Source of the DNA: JAGVPT01 sp964642725
Lineage (GTDB): Bacteria; Bacteroidota; Ignavibacteria; UBA10030; UBA8401
Length of the DNA stretch: 64,000 bases
Direction: 5' to 3'
Assembly: GCA_964642725.1 (NCBI GenBank)
Contig: CAZXQG010000009.1
Location: forward strand, 27,568-91,567
The position numbers and the translations under genes were made by a program. The notes under the pieces are model-generated. The model had not been told where the DNA came from. It saw nothing but the letters and a program-made list of their open reading frames with translations, and did not search any database. Positions 35,599 through 44,103 of this stretch are shown one piece after another; positions within the stretch are counted from its first letter, which is position 1, and every line of letters begins with the position of its first letter.

Positions 35599-36354
35599 AT
35601 GCCGATTCCTGACCCGCGAGAAGCCAGCTCGTCTCCCATCATACCGAAAATGGCCTCGCTTGCTGCCGTGGTTGCTTGCTTCGCTTTCATCGAATGGGTA
35701 TCGTCGTTTCATATTCTTACAAATATTCTTCCCATTCCATCATCGTTGTCAACCCCGCTCGCGTGGCTTTTTGAGCATCATGTCTGGCAGTTTGCCATCG
35801 CCATGACGGCCATTACCATTCTTTCACGAGGACATTTGTGGAGTTACGGAATCAATTCATCCGATATCCGGCTGTCAATGTCTATTCTTCTGAAGTTTTA
35901 TGCCGTGGCATTTATCACGATGATCGGGTTTGTAGTAACGCCGCTGCTGGTATCGGGAAGTCTGCCGGGATATTTTGCCCGGATGGGGAGGATCGACGTG
36001 ATCGCATGGATTCTCTTTCAATGGATGGCGACGGCCGTCGCGGATGAAATTTTATTCCATGGATTGTTCCAAACGCTTTTGTTGAAATATTGGCGGGAAA
36101 AATTTGTGATACGATCAGTTGAAATTCCGGTAGTCGTTCTTTTCACCAGTGTCGCATTTGCAGCCGGCAGAACGAATGTTCCCGTGTACGGAGGATATGC
36201 TGTGGAATATGTTCTTGCGCTGTTGATGGGCTTGTACGGCGGATTGGTGTATTACCGCACACGAAGCCTGGTCACTCCGATGCTTTCGCAAGCGTTTTTC
36301 TACGGACTTCCGTTTGTTATTCGATTTGCCTACGTTGCTTTTATGGCGAGATAA
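35599..36354 (+). CDS. CPBP (CAAX protease-like) membrane protein with altered active site
   Basis: A 251-residue protein with about seven membrane helices. The stretch ADEILFHGLFQTLLLKYW (residues 148-165) lines up with the EExxxR motif of CPBP intramembrane endopeptidases, but reads DExxxH. The second motif, usually FxxxH, appears as FAAGR, and the third, usually HxxxN/H, as SQAFF. With the catalytic glutamate, arginine and both histidines mostly altered, peptidase activity is doubtful. Its role may be non-enzymatic, or the motifs may be placed elsewhere. An alternative start at 35650 (MASLAAVV) is possible. Divergent from the hypothetical gene at 35130-35555. Confidence 0.65.
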   Translation: MPIPDPREASSSPIIPKMASLAAVVACFAFIEWVSSFHILTNILPIPSSLSTPLAWLFEHHVWQFAIAMTAITILSRGHLWSYGINSSDIRLSMSILLKFYAVAFITMIGFVVTPLLVSGSLPGYFARMGRIDVIAWILFQWMATAVADEILFHGLFQTLLLKYWREKFVIRSVEIPVVVLFTSVAFAAGRTNVPVYGGYAVEYVLALLMGLYGGLVYYRTRSLVTPMLSQAFFYGLPFVIRFAYVAFMAR

Positions 36355-36386
36355 TTCTTTTTTGTGTAACGATGGGTGCTGTTACG

Positions 36387-37526
36387 TTACCGGCTATTGG
36401 TTGAAGCTGTGTTGAGGATCCTTTCATAGTGGCGTTCGTAGACTCCGACAATTTCGTCGATATCGAAGTTCTCGACGGCGCGCTTACGGCCTGCCTTCGC
36501 GAACATTTCCCGCCGCGTGGTGTTCACCAGCAGTTCAATTGCATACTTTGCCATCCGTTCAATATCGCCGATCTCGGCGATATAACCGGTCTCACCATGC
36601 ACGACAAGTTCCGGGAGCCCTCCGACGCTCGAAGAAATCACAGGGACCTCGCACGCCATCGCCTCGAGCGCCGAAAGCCCGAAGCTCTCGGACTGGCTCG
36701 GCATCAGAAATAAATCCGCAGCCGAAAGCAGTTCCACAAGCTCGGCTTGTTTTCCCAAAAACTTAACACTGTCTCCCAACCCCAGTTCGCGGCAAAGATT
36801 TTCACAATTCGACCTGTCCGGTCCGTCGCCGACCAGGACGAGTTTCGACGGGACTTTCTTTAGGACCAGGTTGAAGATTCTGATGACGTCGGTGACCCGT
36901 TTGACGAGACGGAAATTGGAAATGTGGATCAAAATGTTTTCGCCGTTCGGGGCTATCGCTTTTCTTACATTCGTCTCCGCCATTCTTGAGAAAAGCTGAG
37001 TATCCACAAAGTTCGGAATGACTTCGATCTCTTTGTTGATGCCGTAGTTTGTGATCGTCTTTTCCTTCAAGAACCGCGACACCGCCGTCACTCCATCGCT
37101 CTTTTCAATGCTGAACTTCATGACCGAGAGGAAGCTCGGTTCCAACCCGATCAGCGTGATGTCGGTTCCGTGTAATGTTGTGATAATGCGCAGGTGCTCG
37201 TCGTTCAGGATCTGTTTTGCGATGTAAGCGCTCGTTGCGTGCGGAATAGCGTAATGTGCATGGATCAAATCGAGTTTCTCAAACTTTGCGACCTCGACCA
37301 TCTTGCTCGCAAGAGCTGGAGTGTAGAGCGGGAACTCGAACAACGGGTATGTTGCCATCTCGACTTCATGATAAAAAATATTGTTCATGAACCCGTCCAA
37401 ACGCATCGGCATCGCATAGCTGATGAAATGAATCTGATGCCCGCGTTTCGCGAGCCCTTTGCCGAGTTCCGTCGCGACGACGCCGCTGCCCCCGTATGTG
37501 GGGTAACATGTAATTCCTATTTTCAT
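36387..37526 (-). CDS. bshA: N-acetyl-alpha-D-glucosaminyl L-malate synthase
   Basis: First enzyme of bacillithiol synthesis: transfers GlcNAc from UDP-GlcNAc to L-malate. The 379-residue GT4 enzyme starts MKIGITCYPTYGGSGVVATE and has ELGKGLAKRGHQIHFIS, LDLIHAHYAIPHATSAY, TTLHGTDITLIG and, in the C-terminal Rossmann half, EVIPNFVDTQLF, ISNFRLVKRV and PSQSESFGLSALEAMACEVP, whose two glutamates bind the sugar nucleotide. These blocks are specific to BshA rather than general GT4 enzymes. BshB and BshC are not in this window. It is a single gene facing the CPBP-like gene. Confidence 0.93.
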   Translation of the reverse strand: MKIGITCYPTYGGSGVVATELGKGLAKRGHQIHFISYAMPMRLDGFMNNIFYHEVEMATYPLFEFPLYTPALASKMVEVAKFEKLDLIHAHYAIPHATSAYIAKQILNDEHLRIITTLHGTDITLIGLEPSFLSVMKFSIEKSDGVTAVSRFLKEKTITNYGINKEIEVIPNFVDTQLFSRMAETNVRKAIAPNGENILIHISNFRLVKRVTDVIRIFNLVLKKVPSKLVLVGDGPDRSNCENLCRELGLGDSVKFLGKQAELVELLSAADLFLMPSQSESFGLSALEAMACEVPVISSSVGGLPELVVHGETGYIAEIGDIERMAKYAIELLVNTTRREMFAKAGRKRAVENFDIDEIVGVYERHYERILNTASTNSR

Positions 37527-37670
37527 TTAGTTATCCATCCAAAATATAACGTACGGTTAATTCGCCTGAATTTCAAGATCGTACTCACTGACCGCAGCGC
37601 AATGTCTCAATTGCATGGCTGAAACTATTTAGTTATTTTAAACCGCCACAACCATTGTAAAAGGAGTACC

Positions 37671-38756
37671 ATGAAAGCTTGCGTTTTTCTACTGTTGGCT
37701 GTTTTTTGCTTTTCCGTTGTTGTCTCCCAGGCGAAGAGAGATGACAAGAAGGTTGCTGCACAGAATTCTTCAGCTCCAAAATCCAATGAGGGAGTCATTT
37801 GGGGCGAAACTTTTGCAGACTATTCGTATGCCGCGCAGGCAGAGGACGCTGCGCAAAAAGGGAATAATGCTTTTTCCATCCGCCGAATTTACCTTGGGTA
37901 CGAGCAGGATGTTTCAGAACAATTCTCTGCACGGATTCTTCTTGAGGGAGACAATGGTGACACGACGAGTTCCGGTGCCATGACCTTTTATATAGATCAA
38001 GCATTCATCCAATGGAAAGACCTTGTTCCTCTTTCGAGCATCTACTTTGGATTATCTACGACTCCGTCAATTACGCTCGCGGAAAAAATTTGGGGCTATC
38101 GATCTCTTAAAGAGGTGTTCCTCGTGAGCACCGGGTTGATGTCTATCAATGACATGGGTGCTGGAATTAAGGGAAAATTTGTCTCCGACGGAAGCGTCGG
38201 TTACGCGCTTATGGTCGGAAATGGCAGAGGGGTGAAATTTGAAAATGACAAGTTTAAAAAACTTTACGGCGAGTTCTATTTTACGCCCCTGAAGAACGGC
38301 GTAATGGAAGTGTATTCTGATTTTGAGAATAACCCGGATTCGCAATGGAAGCTCTCCGGTAAAGCTCTTCTTGGCTACCAGGTGGCGTCTGTGTCAGCTG
38401 GAGTAGAGGCGTTTTATAAGACTGTTCATAATGGCGTCTTCAACTCGGTGACGCCAGCCGATTCAAACCTGCTGGGCGGGTCGGCGTATACCTCATTCCA
38501 AATTGTTGAAAATGTCCGGGGGGTCCTTCGAAGCGACTATTATGATGCAAATGCCTCGGAGAAAACCGTCGGCTTACGTCAGATCATTTCTTTGGCGGGA
38601 TTGGATTATTCGCCTGCGCAGGATGTCCATCTTATCCCAAACGTCCTGTACACACATCGCATGTACAAAGCCAATCCTGCGCCCGGCCCGGCGTTAGTGG
38701 ATGATATCACCATTCGCCTCACGTTTGCTTATTCCTTCTCCGCACGAATACCATGA
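37671..38756 (+). CDS. Outer-membrane porin-like beta-barrel protein
   Basis: A 361-residue protein with a signal peptide (MKACVFLLLAVFCFSVVVSQA, cleavage near residue 22) and a mature part rich in alternating strands and aromatic residues. IRRIYLGYEQDVSEQFSARI and AFIQWKDLVPLSSIYFGL resemble the start of OprO/OprP-like (phosphate-selective) porins, and the last strand IRLTFAYSFSARIP is amphipathic, although it lacks a terminal phenylalanine. It is expected to form an outer-membrane channel; the substrate is unknown. AAAAGGAG precedes ATG 37671. Its stop overlaps the start of the next gene by 4 bp. Confidence 0.78.
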   Translation: MKACVFLLLAVFCFSVVVSQAKRDDKKVAAQNSSAPKSNEGVIWGETFADYSYAAQAEDAAQKGNNAFSIRRIYLGYEQDVSEQFSARILLEGDNGDTTSSGAMTFYIDQAFIQWKDLVPLSSIYFGLSTTPSITLAEKIWGYRSLKEVFLVSTGLMSINDMGAGIKGKFVSDGSVGYALMVGNGRGVKFENDKFKKLYGEFYFTPLKNGVMEVYSDFENNPDSQWKLSGKALLGYQVASVSAGVEAFYKTVHNGVFNSVTPADSNLLGGSAYTSFQIVENVRGVLRSDYYDANASEKTVGLRQIISLAGLDYSPAQDVHLIPNVLYTHRMYKANPAPGPALVDDITIRLTFAYSFSARIP

Positions 38757-39370
38757 AGGATGAGTACCAGTCCATCAAGGCTGACGTAACAGCATCGTTG
38801 AAAGTGGAAGGTTCAAAATTTATAGCATCGGCGTATCCGGTTGAACTTCGTTTGCAGGCTGAGGAGATTCTCACAAAGGTGCGCAAGGAGTATTTCGACG
38901 CTACGCATCATTGTTATGCATACGCATTAGGGAGCGAACGGGGAGAATTTCGCTATTCTGATGACGGTGAGCCGTCGGGCACGGCTGGGATAAAGATCTT
39001 TGCTTCGATTCAATCGAAAGATCTTTCCGATATTTTGGTCGTCGTTACCCGCTACTTCGGGGGGACAAAATTGGGGACAGGAGGGCTTGCACGTGCGTAT
39101 TTTGAATCTGCAATCGGAGTGTTATCGGAGGCCGTTGTTGTGCCGAAGCAGGTGGCCGAAGAGATACAAATAACTTTTCCCTACGATGAAACGAACAGAG
39201 TCATGAACGCTCTCTCGCACTGCAACGCGAGAATCGTCGACACCGTGTACGAGGACGACGTGACCCTCCGCGTGTCAATTCGGAAAAGTTCAGCGAACAC
39301 GCTTGTCGATGAGCTTGTCAATGTTACGCGCGGGAACATTGCCGTGAAACAAGGATCACGCAAAGTCTAA
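38753..39370 (+). CDS. yigZ: YigZ/IMPACT family protein (UPF0029)
   Basis: A 205-residue protein. The N-terminal domain carries KVEGSKFIASAYPV, ATHHCYAYALG, FRYSDDGEPSGTAG and VVVTRYFGGTKLGTGGLARAY, the unmistakable blocks of the YigZ family, and the C-terminal DUF1949 domain is ferredoxin-like (residues 138-200). Homologues include yeast Yih1 and mammalian IMPACT, which act in translation control; bacterial function is not settled. ATG 38753 overlaps the porin stop, so the two are translationally coupled, an odd pairing. Confidence 0.92.
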   Translation: MKDEYQSIKADVTASLKVEGSKFIASAYPVELRLQAEEILTKVRKEYFDATHHCYAYALGSERGEFRYSDDGEPSGTAGIKIFASIQSKDLSDILVVVTRYFGGTKLGTGGLARAYFESAIGVLSEAVVVPKQVAEEIQITFPYDETNRVMNALSHCNARIVDTVYEDDVTLRVSIRKSSANTLVDELVNVTRGNIAVKQGSRKV

Positions 39371-39424
39371 AAGAAAACAGATCAACTGGTGTAGATCGAT
39401 TTTGTTCGGACGATTTCCCCGCCG

Positions 39425-40633
39425 TTACATTACGTTCAGCGCTTCACAAATTGTCGAGGTATCGAGAGCGATCATAAGTTCTTCGTTTGTCGGAACAACG
39501 AAGATCTTTACTCTTGATGCAGCAGAATGGATCGGCTTCTCTTTTTCTTTTGAACTATTGCTCGATTCATCTATTTCGACGCCGAGAAATTCCAAATTGT
39601 TGCAACAGGCTCTTCGAACGTCTGGGCTATTCTCTCCGATTCCTCCGGTAAACACAATCGCGTCGGCACCCCCCATCGCTGCCAGGTACGCGCCGATATA
39701 TTTTTTTATCCGATACGTAAACACGTCGAACGCATATTGCGCTTTTTTATTTCCCTCTTTCATCTCCGTAATGACTTCACGCATATCGCTGCTGACGCCC
39801 GAAATTCCCAAAAGGCCGCTGTGCTTATTGAGCAGCGTGTTCGCCTCCGAATAATTGAGCCCCTCTTTTGACATGATATGGAGAATTATATACGGGTCGA
39901 TATCGCCGCTGCGTGTTCCCATCAACAAGCCTTCCAGGGGAGTCATCCCCATCGATGTATCAACCGAAATCCCCTTGTCAACTGCTGCCATGCTGCAACC
40001 GTTGCCGAGATGGCAGGTGATGAGTTTCAAGGTTTTATATTCCGACCGCATTAGTTCAGCTGTTCGTTGTGCAACGAACAAATGGCTTGTTCCGTGAAAT
40101 CCATACCGGCGGATTTTATGCTGCGTGTACAGAGAATACGGAATACCGTAAAGGTACGCATGCGGCGGCATTTTTTGATGGAACGCCGTGTCGAACACCG
40201 CAACTTGCGGTATGTTGGGCAAATGAACCTGACATGCGTTGATACCCCGAAGGTTGTGCGGATTATGAAGAGGCGCAATGTCAATGTTGTCTCGAATGCG
40301 TTTGATGACATCGTCGGTAATGAGCACTGAGGCACTGAACGCTTCACCGCCGTGCACCACGCGGTGTCCGACGGCGTTGATTTGGTCTTTGTCGGTTAAC
40401 ACTCCGTGGTTTTTGCTGAGGAGTACGGCAAGAATGTACTCGATTGCGGTTGTGTGGTCGAGTATTTCGCCGGTTATTTTTATTTCATCTCCGTCGGAGC
40501 GCAGATTAGTAAGGACCGCGCCGTTCATCCCGATGCGGTCGACAACTCCTTTTGCAAGCGCCTGGCGGGATTCGATTTCAATAAGTTGATATTTGACGGA
40601 GGAACTTCCGCAATTAATGACGAGAATATTCAT
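39425..40633 (-). CDS. ackA: Acetate kinase
   Basis: Interconverts acetyl phosphate plus ADP with acetate plus ATP. The 402-residue ASKHA-fold protein has MNILVINCGSSSVKYQLIE, VGHRVVHGGE, VFDTAFHQKMP, RRYGFHGTSHLFV, TCHLGNGCSMAAV, GMTPLEGLLMGTRSGDIDP and FTGGIGENSPDVR, covering phosphate-1, phosphate-2 and adenosine motifs plus the catalytic arginine and histidine. Length is normal. No phosphotransacetylase gene is adjacent. It is followed on the same strand after a 35-bp gap upstream by the hydroxyacyl-CoA dehydrogenase gene, so these two are likely cotranscribed. Confidence 0.95.
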   Translation of the reverse strand: MNILVINCGSSSVKYQLIEIESRQALAKGVVDRIGMNGAVLTNLRSDGDEIKITGEILDHTTAIEYILAVLLSKNHGVLTDKDQINAVGHRVVHGGEAFSASVLITDDVIKRIRDNIDIAPLHNPHNLRGINACQVHLPNIPQVAVFDTAFHQKMPPHAYLYGIPYSLYTQHKIRRYGFHGTSHLFVAQRTAELMRSEYKTLKLITCHLGNGCSMAAVDKGISVDTSMGMTPLEGLLMGTRSGDIDPYIILHIMSKEGLNYSEANTLLNKHSGLLGISGVSSDMREVITEMKEGNKKAQYAFDVFTYRIKKYIGAYLAAMGGADAIVFTGGIGENSPDVRRACCNNLEFLGVEIDESSNSSKEKEKPIHSAASRVKIFVVPTNEELMIALDTSTICEALNVM

Positions 40634-40668
40634 GGTTTGTTGAGAGTCGGTTCAATAGTGGTGGAATA

Positions 40669-41619
40669 TCAGGCTGTGTGTTTCCCCTGGTCGTTGTATT
40701 TGAAAAATCCTTCGCCGCTTTTTCTTCCCAGCTTCCCCTCGCGCACCATTCGCCGAAGGAGCGGGCATGGGCGGTACTTCGCTTCGCCCAATTCATGGAA
40801 AAGAGATTCCATCCACGCGAGGACTTCATCCAGGCCCATCATGTCGGCTAACTCGAGCGGCCCGTACTGGAAATTATAGCCGAGCTTCATTGCCGTATCG
40901 ATGCCGTCGGCCGTCGCGACGCCTTCCATGAGCACGTGCATTGCTTCGTTCAACAGCGGAACGATGATTCGCGTCGTCACGAAGCCGGGATACTCAAATA
41001 CTTCGACGACGGTTTTCCCTATCCTTTCGGCAAATTTCCTTACGGTATCGAATGTCTTGTCAGAAGTTTTCAAGCCTCGCACCAATTCCACGAGGGGCAC
41101 CTTCGGCACGGGGTTAAGGAAATGCATGCCGATCACTTTTTCGGAACGTTTTGTTGCAGCAGCGAGTTTTGAGAGTGTGAGGGTAGAAGTATTGGAGATG
41201 AAGATGGTCTCGGAGTCGCACAAGTCATCAAGTTCTGAAAAAATTCTTCTCTTCATCTCGAAGTTTTCATCTACAGCTTCAATGATGATGTTGCATTGAG
41301 CAGCATTTTTGAAATCTACCGACCCGTGAATACGGGAAAGCGTCGAGTTCTTTTCGCTCTTGGTCATCGTCCAGCGATGGATTTCTCTATCCATGCTTTC
41401 CTTCAGGATGGAGGTCATCGTCTCGAGCTGCTTCTCATTTTTTTCGATGGCTACAACTTCAATTCCGTGTGCAGCGATCGTCTGCGCGATGCCTTGCCCC
41501 ATGACTCCAAGTCCGATTACCGCGACGGCGTTAATCCCGTCTTGATCATTTTTTTCAAGTTTTAGGTCGTTGAGAATATCTTCTATTTTTATATTCGTTG
41601 CCATTGGAAAATTGTCCAT
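40669..41619 (-). CDS. 3-hydroxyacyl-CoA (3-hydroxybutyryl-CoA) dehydrogenase
   Basis: NAD-dependent oxidation of 3-hydroxyacyl-CoA in fatty-acid or butyrate metabolism. The 316-residue protein has the dinucleotide fold VAVIGLGVMGQGIAQTIA at about 32-49, IIEAVDENFEMKRRIF, STLTLSKLAAATKRSEKVIGMHFLNPVP with the catalytic histidine, and C-terminal FVTTRIIVPLLNEAMHVL with LGYNFQYGPLELADMMGLD. The usual GPF at the C-terminal domain is GPLEL. An N-terminal extension of about 27 residues precedes the fold; ATG 41604 is an alternative start. The acyl-chain preference is inferred. Cotranscribed with ackA. Confidence 0.9.
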   Translation of the reverse strand: MDNFPMATNIKIEDILNDLKLEKNDQDGINAVAVIGLGVMGQGIAQTIAAHGIEVVAIEKNEKQLETMTSILKESMDREIHRWTMTKSEKNSTLSRIHGSVDFKNAAQCNIIIEAVDENFEMKRRIFSELDDLCDSETIFISNTSTLTLSKLAAATKRSEKVIGMHFLNPVPKVPLVELVRGLKTSDKTFDTVRKFAERIGKTVVEVFEYPGFVTTRIIVPLLNEAMHVLMEGVATADGIDTAMKLGYNFQYGPLELADMMGLDEVLAWMESLFHELGEAKYRPCPLLRRMVREGKLGRKSGEGFFKYNDQGKHTA

Positions 41620-42080
41620 TCAAAAAAAATGTAAATGTCCCTATTTTAAGGCAAAAGTAGTGCCAGTCATCGACGGCTCATTTTCTTTAAAAATCAACTT
41701 TTCCCCGTTGTGATTTGTGAAATTGATAAAAATCTTGCAACAACTTACCCAAAAATGAAACTCAAGTCAATAAGCCCTTTTTTGTTATGCCATAACCTAC
41801 GCTGGAAGTATCTAGGCAATTAGATAATGCCCAAAAGTAAGTGCTGTGCCCGCTTAGGAAAGCGTCCAGAGCAAACAAAATTGATTATCGACGAGTCGTC
41901 GGCCGGTTCCGAAGGAACTCCTTCGGAACTTTTGCTGGATTGACAGCAGATAAGACTGAGGCGCCGTTCTGCTGATGCTCGTCAGCTTGACTTTCGGGAG
42001 ACTTTTGTTTATTTTTATGCAGTATTTCTCCAATCAGAACCAATTAGCAATAATGTTTGTTAAACAGAATGAATCTGGGA
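41620..42080. other. Gene-free stretch upstream of the SUF operon
   Basis: About 460 bp with no reading frame I would call a gene on either strand. It contains a 24-bp palindrome at 41906-41929 and is AT-rich towards both ends. I see no tRNA, recognisable riboswitch or transposase remnant. The right end merges into the promoter region of the Rrf2 gene. Confidence 0.5.
41906..41929. repeat. 24-bp palindrome
   Basis: GTTCCGAAGGA and TCCTTCGGAAC are perfect inverted repeats separated by AC. A related palindrome (CCAAAGG-AATC-CCTTTGG within CTTCC...GGGAC) lies at 59098-59115 inside a family D repeat. It is not followed by a T tract, so terminator function is unlikely. Confidence 0.55.
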
Positions 42081-42118
42081 TTGGCTTGCAGTGAAGTAAG
42101 ACATAATTAGTCGGGTAT
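42081..42118 (+). promoter_or_regulatory. Putative promoter overlapped by an IscR-type operator
   Basis: TAGTCGGGTAT at 42108-42118 fits all 11 positions of the right half of the E. coli IscR type 1 box (YAGTCRRSTAT). A GAC core at 42100-42102 lies at the exact dyad spacing (GAC, six bases, AGTC), while the outer left half is poor. TTGGCT (42081-42086) and TAATTA (42104-42109), 17 bp apart, could be the -35 and -10 elements, so a bound regulator would cover the -10. The site ends six bases before the Rrf2 start codon, consistent with autoregulation of the SUF operon by its own Fe-S sensor. Confidence 0.55.
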
Positions 42119-42124
42119 ATGTAG

Positions 42125-42529
42125 ATGTTAAAGTTGTCCAAAAGAGTCGAATACGGGTTGATTGCGATACGGCATATTGCAGCCGCAGAATCGGGCAGAA
42201 TTACGACCGCAAAGGAAATCGCCGACCGCTACCAGATTCCGTACGAACTGCTGGCAAAAGTGATGCAACGGATGGCAAAAAGAGGGTTGATTGTTTCCCA
42301 TCAGGGAGTCTACGGCGGTTATACACTAGCGAAAGGTGCCGGTGAGCTTTCAATCTCGGCGATCATCCATGCAATTGAAGATCATCTGCCGGCGATCACT
42401 CAATGCATTGCGGAAAGTCCGGACAGTTGTTCTATCTACGATAATTGCACAATAAAGAATCCTCTCGGAAAAATTCAGTTGAACATTGAGCAAGTGTTTC
42501 AAACCATGAAACTCTCAGAGATTGTGTGA
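42125..42529 (+). CDS. Rrf2 family (IscR/SufR-like) Fe-S transcriptional regulator
   Basis: A 134-residue winged-helix repressor. The N-terminus MLKLSKRVEYGLIAIRHIA is typical, with helix-turn-helix TAKEIADRYQIPYELLAKVMQRM and wing SHQGVYGGYTLAK. Three cysteines, C94, C102 and C108 in CIAESPDSCSIYDNC, are placed like the cluster ligands of IscR (92, 98, 104) with a slightly longer first gap. It should sense Fe-S status and control the operon that follows; the upstream IscR-like box supports this. No Shine-Dalgarno is seen and the leader may be very short. The desulfurase gene starts 3 bp after its stop. Confidence 0.92.
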   Translation: MLKLSKRVEYGLIAIRHIAAAESGRITTAKEIADRYQIPYELLAKVMQRMAKRGLIVSHQGVYGGYTLAKGAGELSISAIIHAIEDHLPAITQCIAESPDSCSIYDNCTIKNPLGKIQLNIEQVFQTMKLSEIV

Positions 42530-42531
42530 CA

Positions 42532-43749
42532 ATGAAACTCCCGGTGTACATGGATAATCATTCTACAACGCAAGTTGACCCGCAGGTGGTCGATGCGATG
42601 ATGCCTTTTTTTACGGAGCATTTCGGCAATGCGGCCAGCCGCCAGCATCGGTTCGGCTGGGTTGCGGAAGAGGCAGTAGAAAACGCGCGAAGAATAATTG
42701 CCCGGCAGATTAACGCCGATGCAAAAGAAATTATCTTTACAAGCGGGGCAACGGAGTCTAACAACCTTGCACTCAAAGGTGTTGCTGAAGCATACCTCAA
42801 GAAGGGAAAGCATTTCATTACATCCAAAACCGAACACAAGTCAATTCTGGATGTTTGTTCTGTTCTGGAGCGATCCGGGTTCCGGGTTACGTATTTGGGT
42901 GTGGATGAATTTGGAATGGTGCGCCCGCGAGATGTTCGCGACGCCATTACCGACGAAACTGTTCTGGTCTCGGTGATGATGGCGAATAACGAAATCGGGA
43001 CGATCGCTCCTCTCGCGGAAATCGGCAGCATCTGTCTTGAGCGTGGAATTCTCCTGCACACCGACGCCGCGCAGTGCATCGGAAAACTTCCGATCAACGT
43101 TCAAGATTTGAATGTCCATTGTATGTCTTTCAGCGCGCACAAGGTGTACGGGCCGAAAGGAATCGGTGCGCTGTACGTGCGGAGCAAAAACCCTCGCGTC
43201 AAGGTTATCCAACAAATGGACGGAGGGGGACACGAGATGGGAATGCGTTCGGGCACACTAAACGTTCCGGCGATTGTCGGGTTTGCAAAAGCTGTTCAGC
43301 TCGCGGAACAATACAGCGGTGAATCGGCTCGCATCGCGGCACTCCGGGATACGTTGGAGGAACAATTGCTTTCGATTGAAGGAGCGCGACGCAACGGGCA
43401 TCCGACAAGCCGCTTATACAACAATCTGAATATAACGTTTCCGTACGTTTATGCAGACGACTTGATGATGGCTTTAAAAAACGATGTGGCGATCTCATCG
43501 GGTTCGGCATGTTCTTCCGCAGACCTCGATGGTGCGAAAATCTCGCACGTCGCAAAGGCAATTGGGCTCGAGGATGAACTGGCTCGTTCCACGATTCGCA
43601 TTGGGCTGGGAAGGTTTACCACACAAGAAGAAGTCGAATACGCAGGAAAGAAAATAGCGGAGACGGTGCGGCGGCTGCGCGAGTCGTCGCCGCAGTATCA
43701 AATGATGAAAAAAAAGAAATTACCCGCGGTCGCTGCGTTAAGCCACTAA
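42532..43749 (+). CDS. iscS: Cysteine desulfurase, IscS/NifS type
   Basis: PLP enzyme that takes sulfur from cysteine for Fe-S clusters and thio-modifications. The 405-residue group I desulfurase has YMDNHSTTQVDP, NAASRQHRFG, FTSGATESNNLAL, HKSILDV, HTDAAQCIGK, the PLP lysine in SAHKVYGPKGIG, RSGTLNVPAIVG and the mobile catalytic cysteine near residue 327 in SSGSACSSAD. ATG 42532 is preferred; a GTG at 42526 would overlap the regulator. The operon also encodes SufS (48196), a second, group II, desulfurase, so two sulfur donors share one transcript. Confidence 0.93.
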   Translation: MKLPVYMDNHSTTQVDPQVVDAMMPFFTEHFGNAASRQHRFGWVAEEAVENARRIIARQINADAKEIIFTSGATESNNLALKGVAEAYLKKGKHFITSKTEHKSILDVCSVLERSGFRVTYLGVDEFGMVRPRDVRDAITDETVLVSVMMANNEIGTIAPLAEIGSICLERGILLHTDAAQCIGKLPINVQDLNVHCMSFSAHKVYGPKGIGALYVRSKNPRVKVIQQMDGGGHEMGMRSGTLNVPAIVGFAKAVQLAEQYSGESARIAALRDTLEEQLLSIEGARRNGHPTSRLYNNLNITFPYVYADDLMMALKNDVAISSGSACSSADLDGAKISHVAKAIGLEDELARSTIRIGLGRFTTQEEVEYAGKKIAETVRRLRESSPQYQMMKKKKLPAVAALSH

Positions 43750-43769
43750 GCGAGAAGAAAAATTCTGCA

Positions 43770-44051
43770 ATGAAAAGATCAGCGACAATCTTTAATAACC
43801 AGGTTGAGTTCCTTCATTTTTTGAAGGCGAAATTCCCGTTGTATCACTTGTCAAACTTCTTTTTCCGGGATTTGCATTACGGTATCATCGGTTTTTTTGA
43901 ACAGAGGAACCTGGAGATCGGCTACGGCGACGCGGAACTTGTGGCCCGCGAGGTGGCGCAACATTTTGAAAAGCAAAACATCTTCAAGAAAGTGAACCAG
44001 CAGGGATGGGTGCTGCTGTATCCCGAGTTTGCGGCAAAGAAAGCATCGTAG
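43770..44051 (+). CDS. Small uncharacterised protein in the SUF operon
   Basis: A 93-residue protein without recognised domain. It is rich in aromatics, with NQVEFLHFLKAKFPLYHLSNFFFRDLHYGIIGFFE in the first half and AREVAQHFEKQNIFKKVNQQGWVLLYPEF in the second. It has no cysteine, so it is unlikely to bind a cluster directly. The pattern suggests a compact alpha-beta domain. It lies 20 bp after iscS and about 50 bp before the A-type carrier gene, in the same direction, so cotranscription is likely and a role in sulfur or cluster transfer is a reasonable guess only. Confidence 0.75.
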   Translation: MKRSATIFNNQVEFLHFLKAKFPLYHLSNFFFRDLHYGIIGFFEQRNLEIGYGDAELVAREVAQHFEKQNIFKKVNQQGWVLLYPEFAAKKAS

Positions 44052-44053
44052 GC

Positions 44054-44089
44054 AAATTAAGAATTAGGAATTAAGAATTTACAATCAAC
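44054..44089. repeat. AT-rich degenerate direct repeats
   Basis: AAATTAAGAATTAGGAATTAAGAATTTAC is a tandem of AATTAxGAATT-like units between two SUF genes. It resembles, on the opposite strand, the 10907-10935 spacer. No function is evident; the Shine-Dalgarno AAGGAG of the next gene follows directly. Confidence 0.45.
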
Positions 44090-44103
44090 AAGGAGTAGTA
44101 ACC

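Noticed and set aside
41620..42080. Possible decayed gene before the SUF operon
   Set aside because: No frame on either strand gives recognisable fragments; frequent stops throughout.
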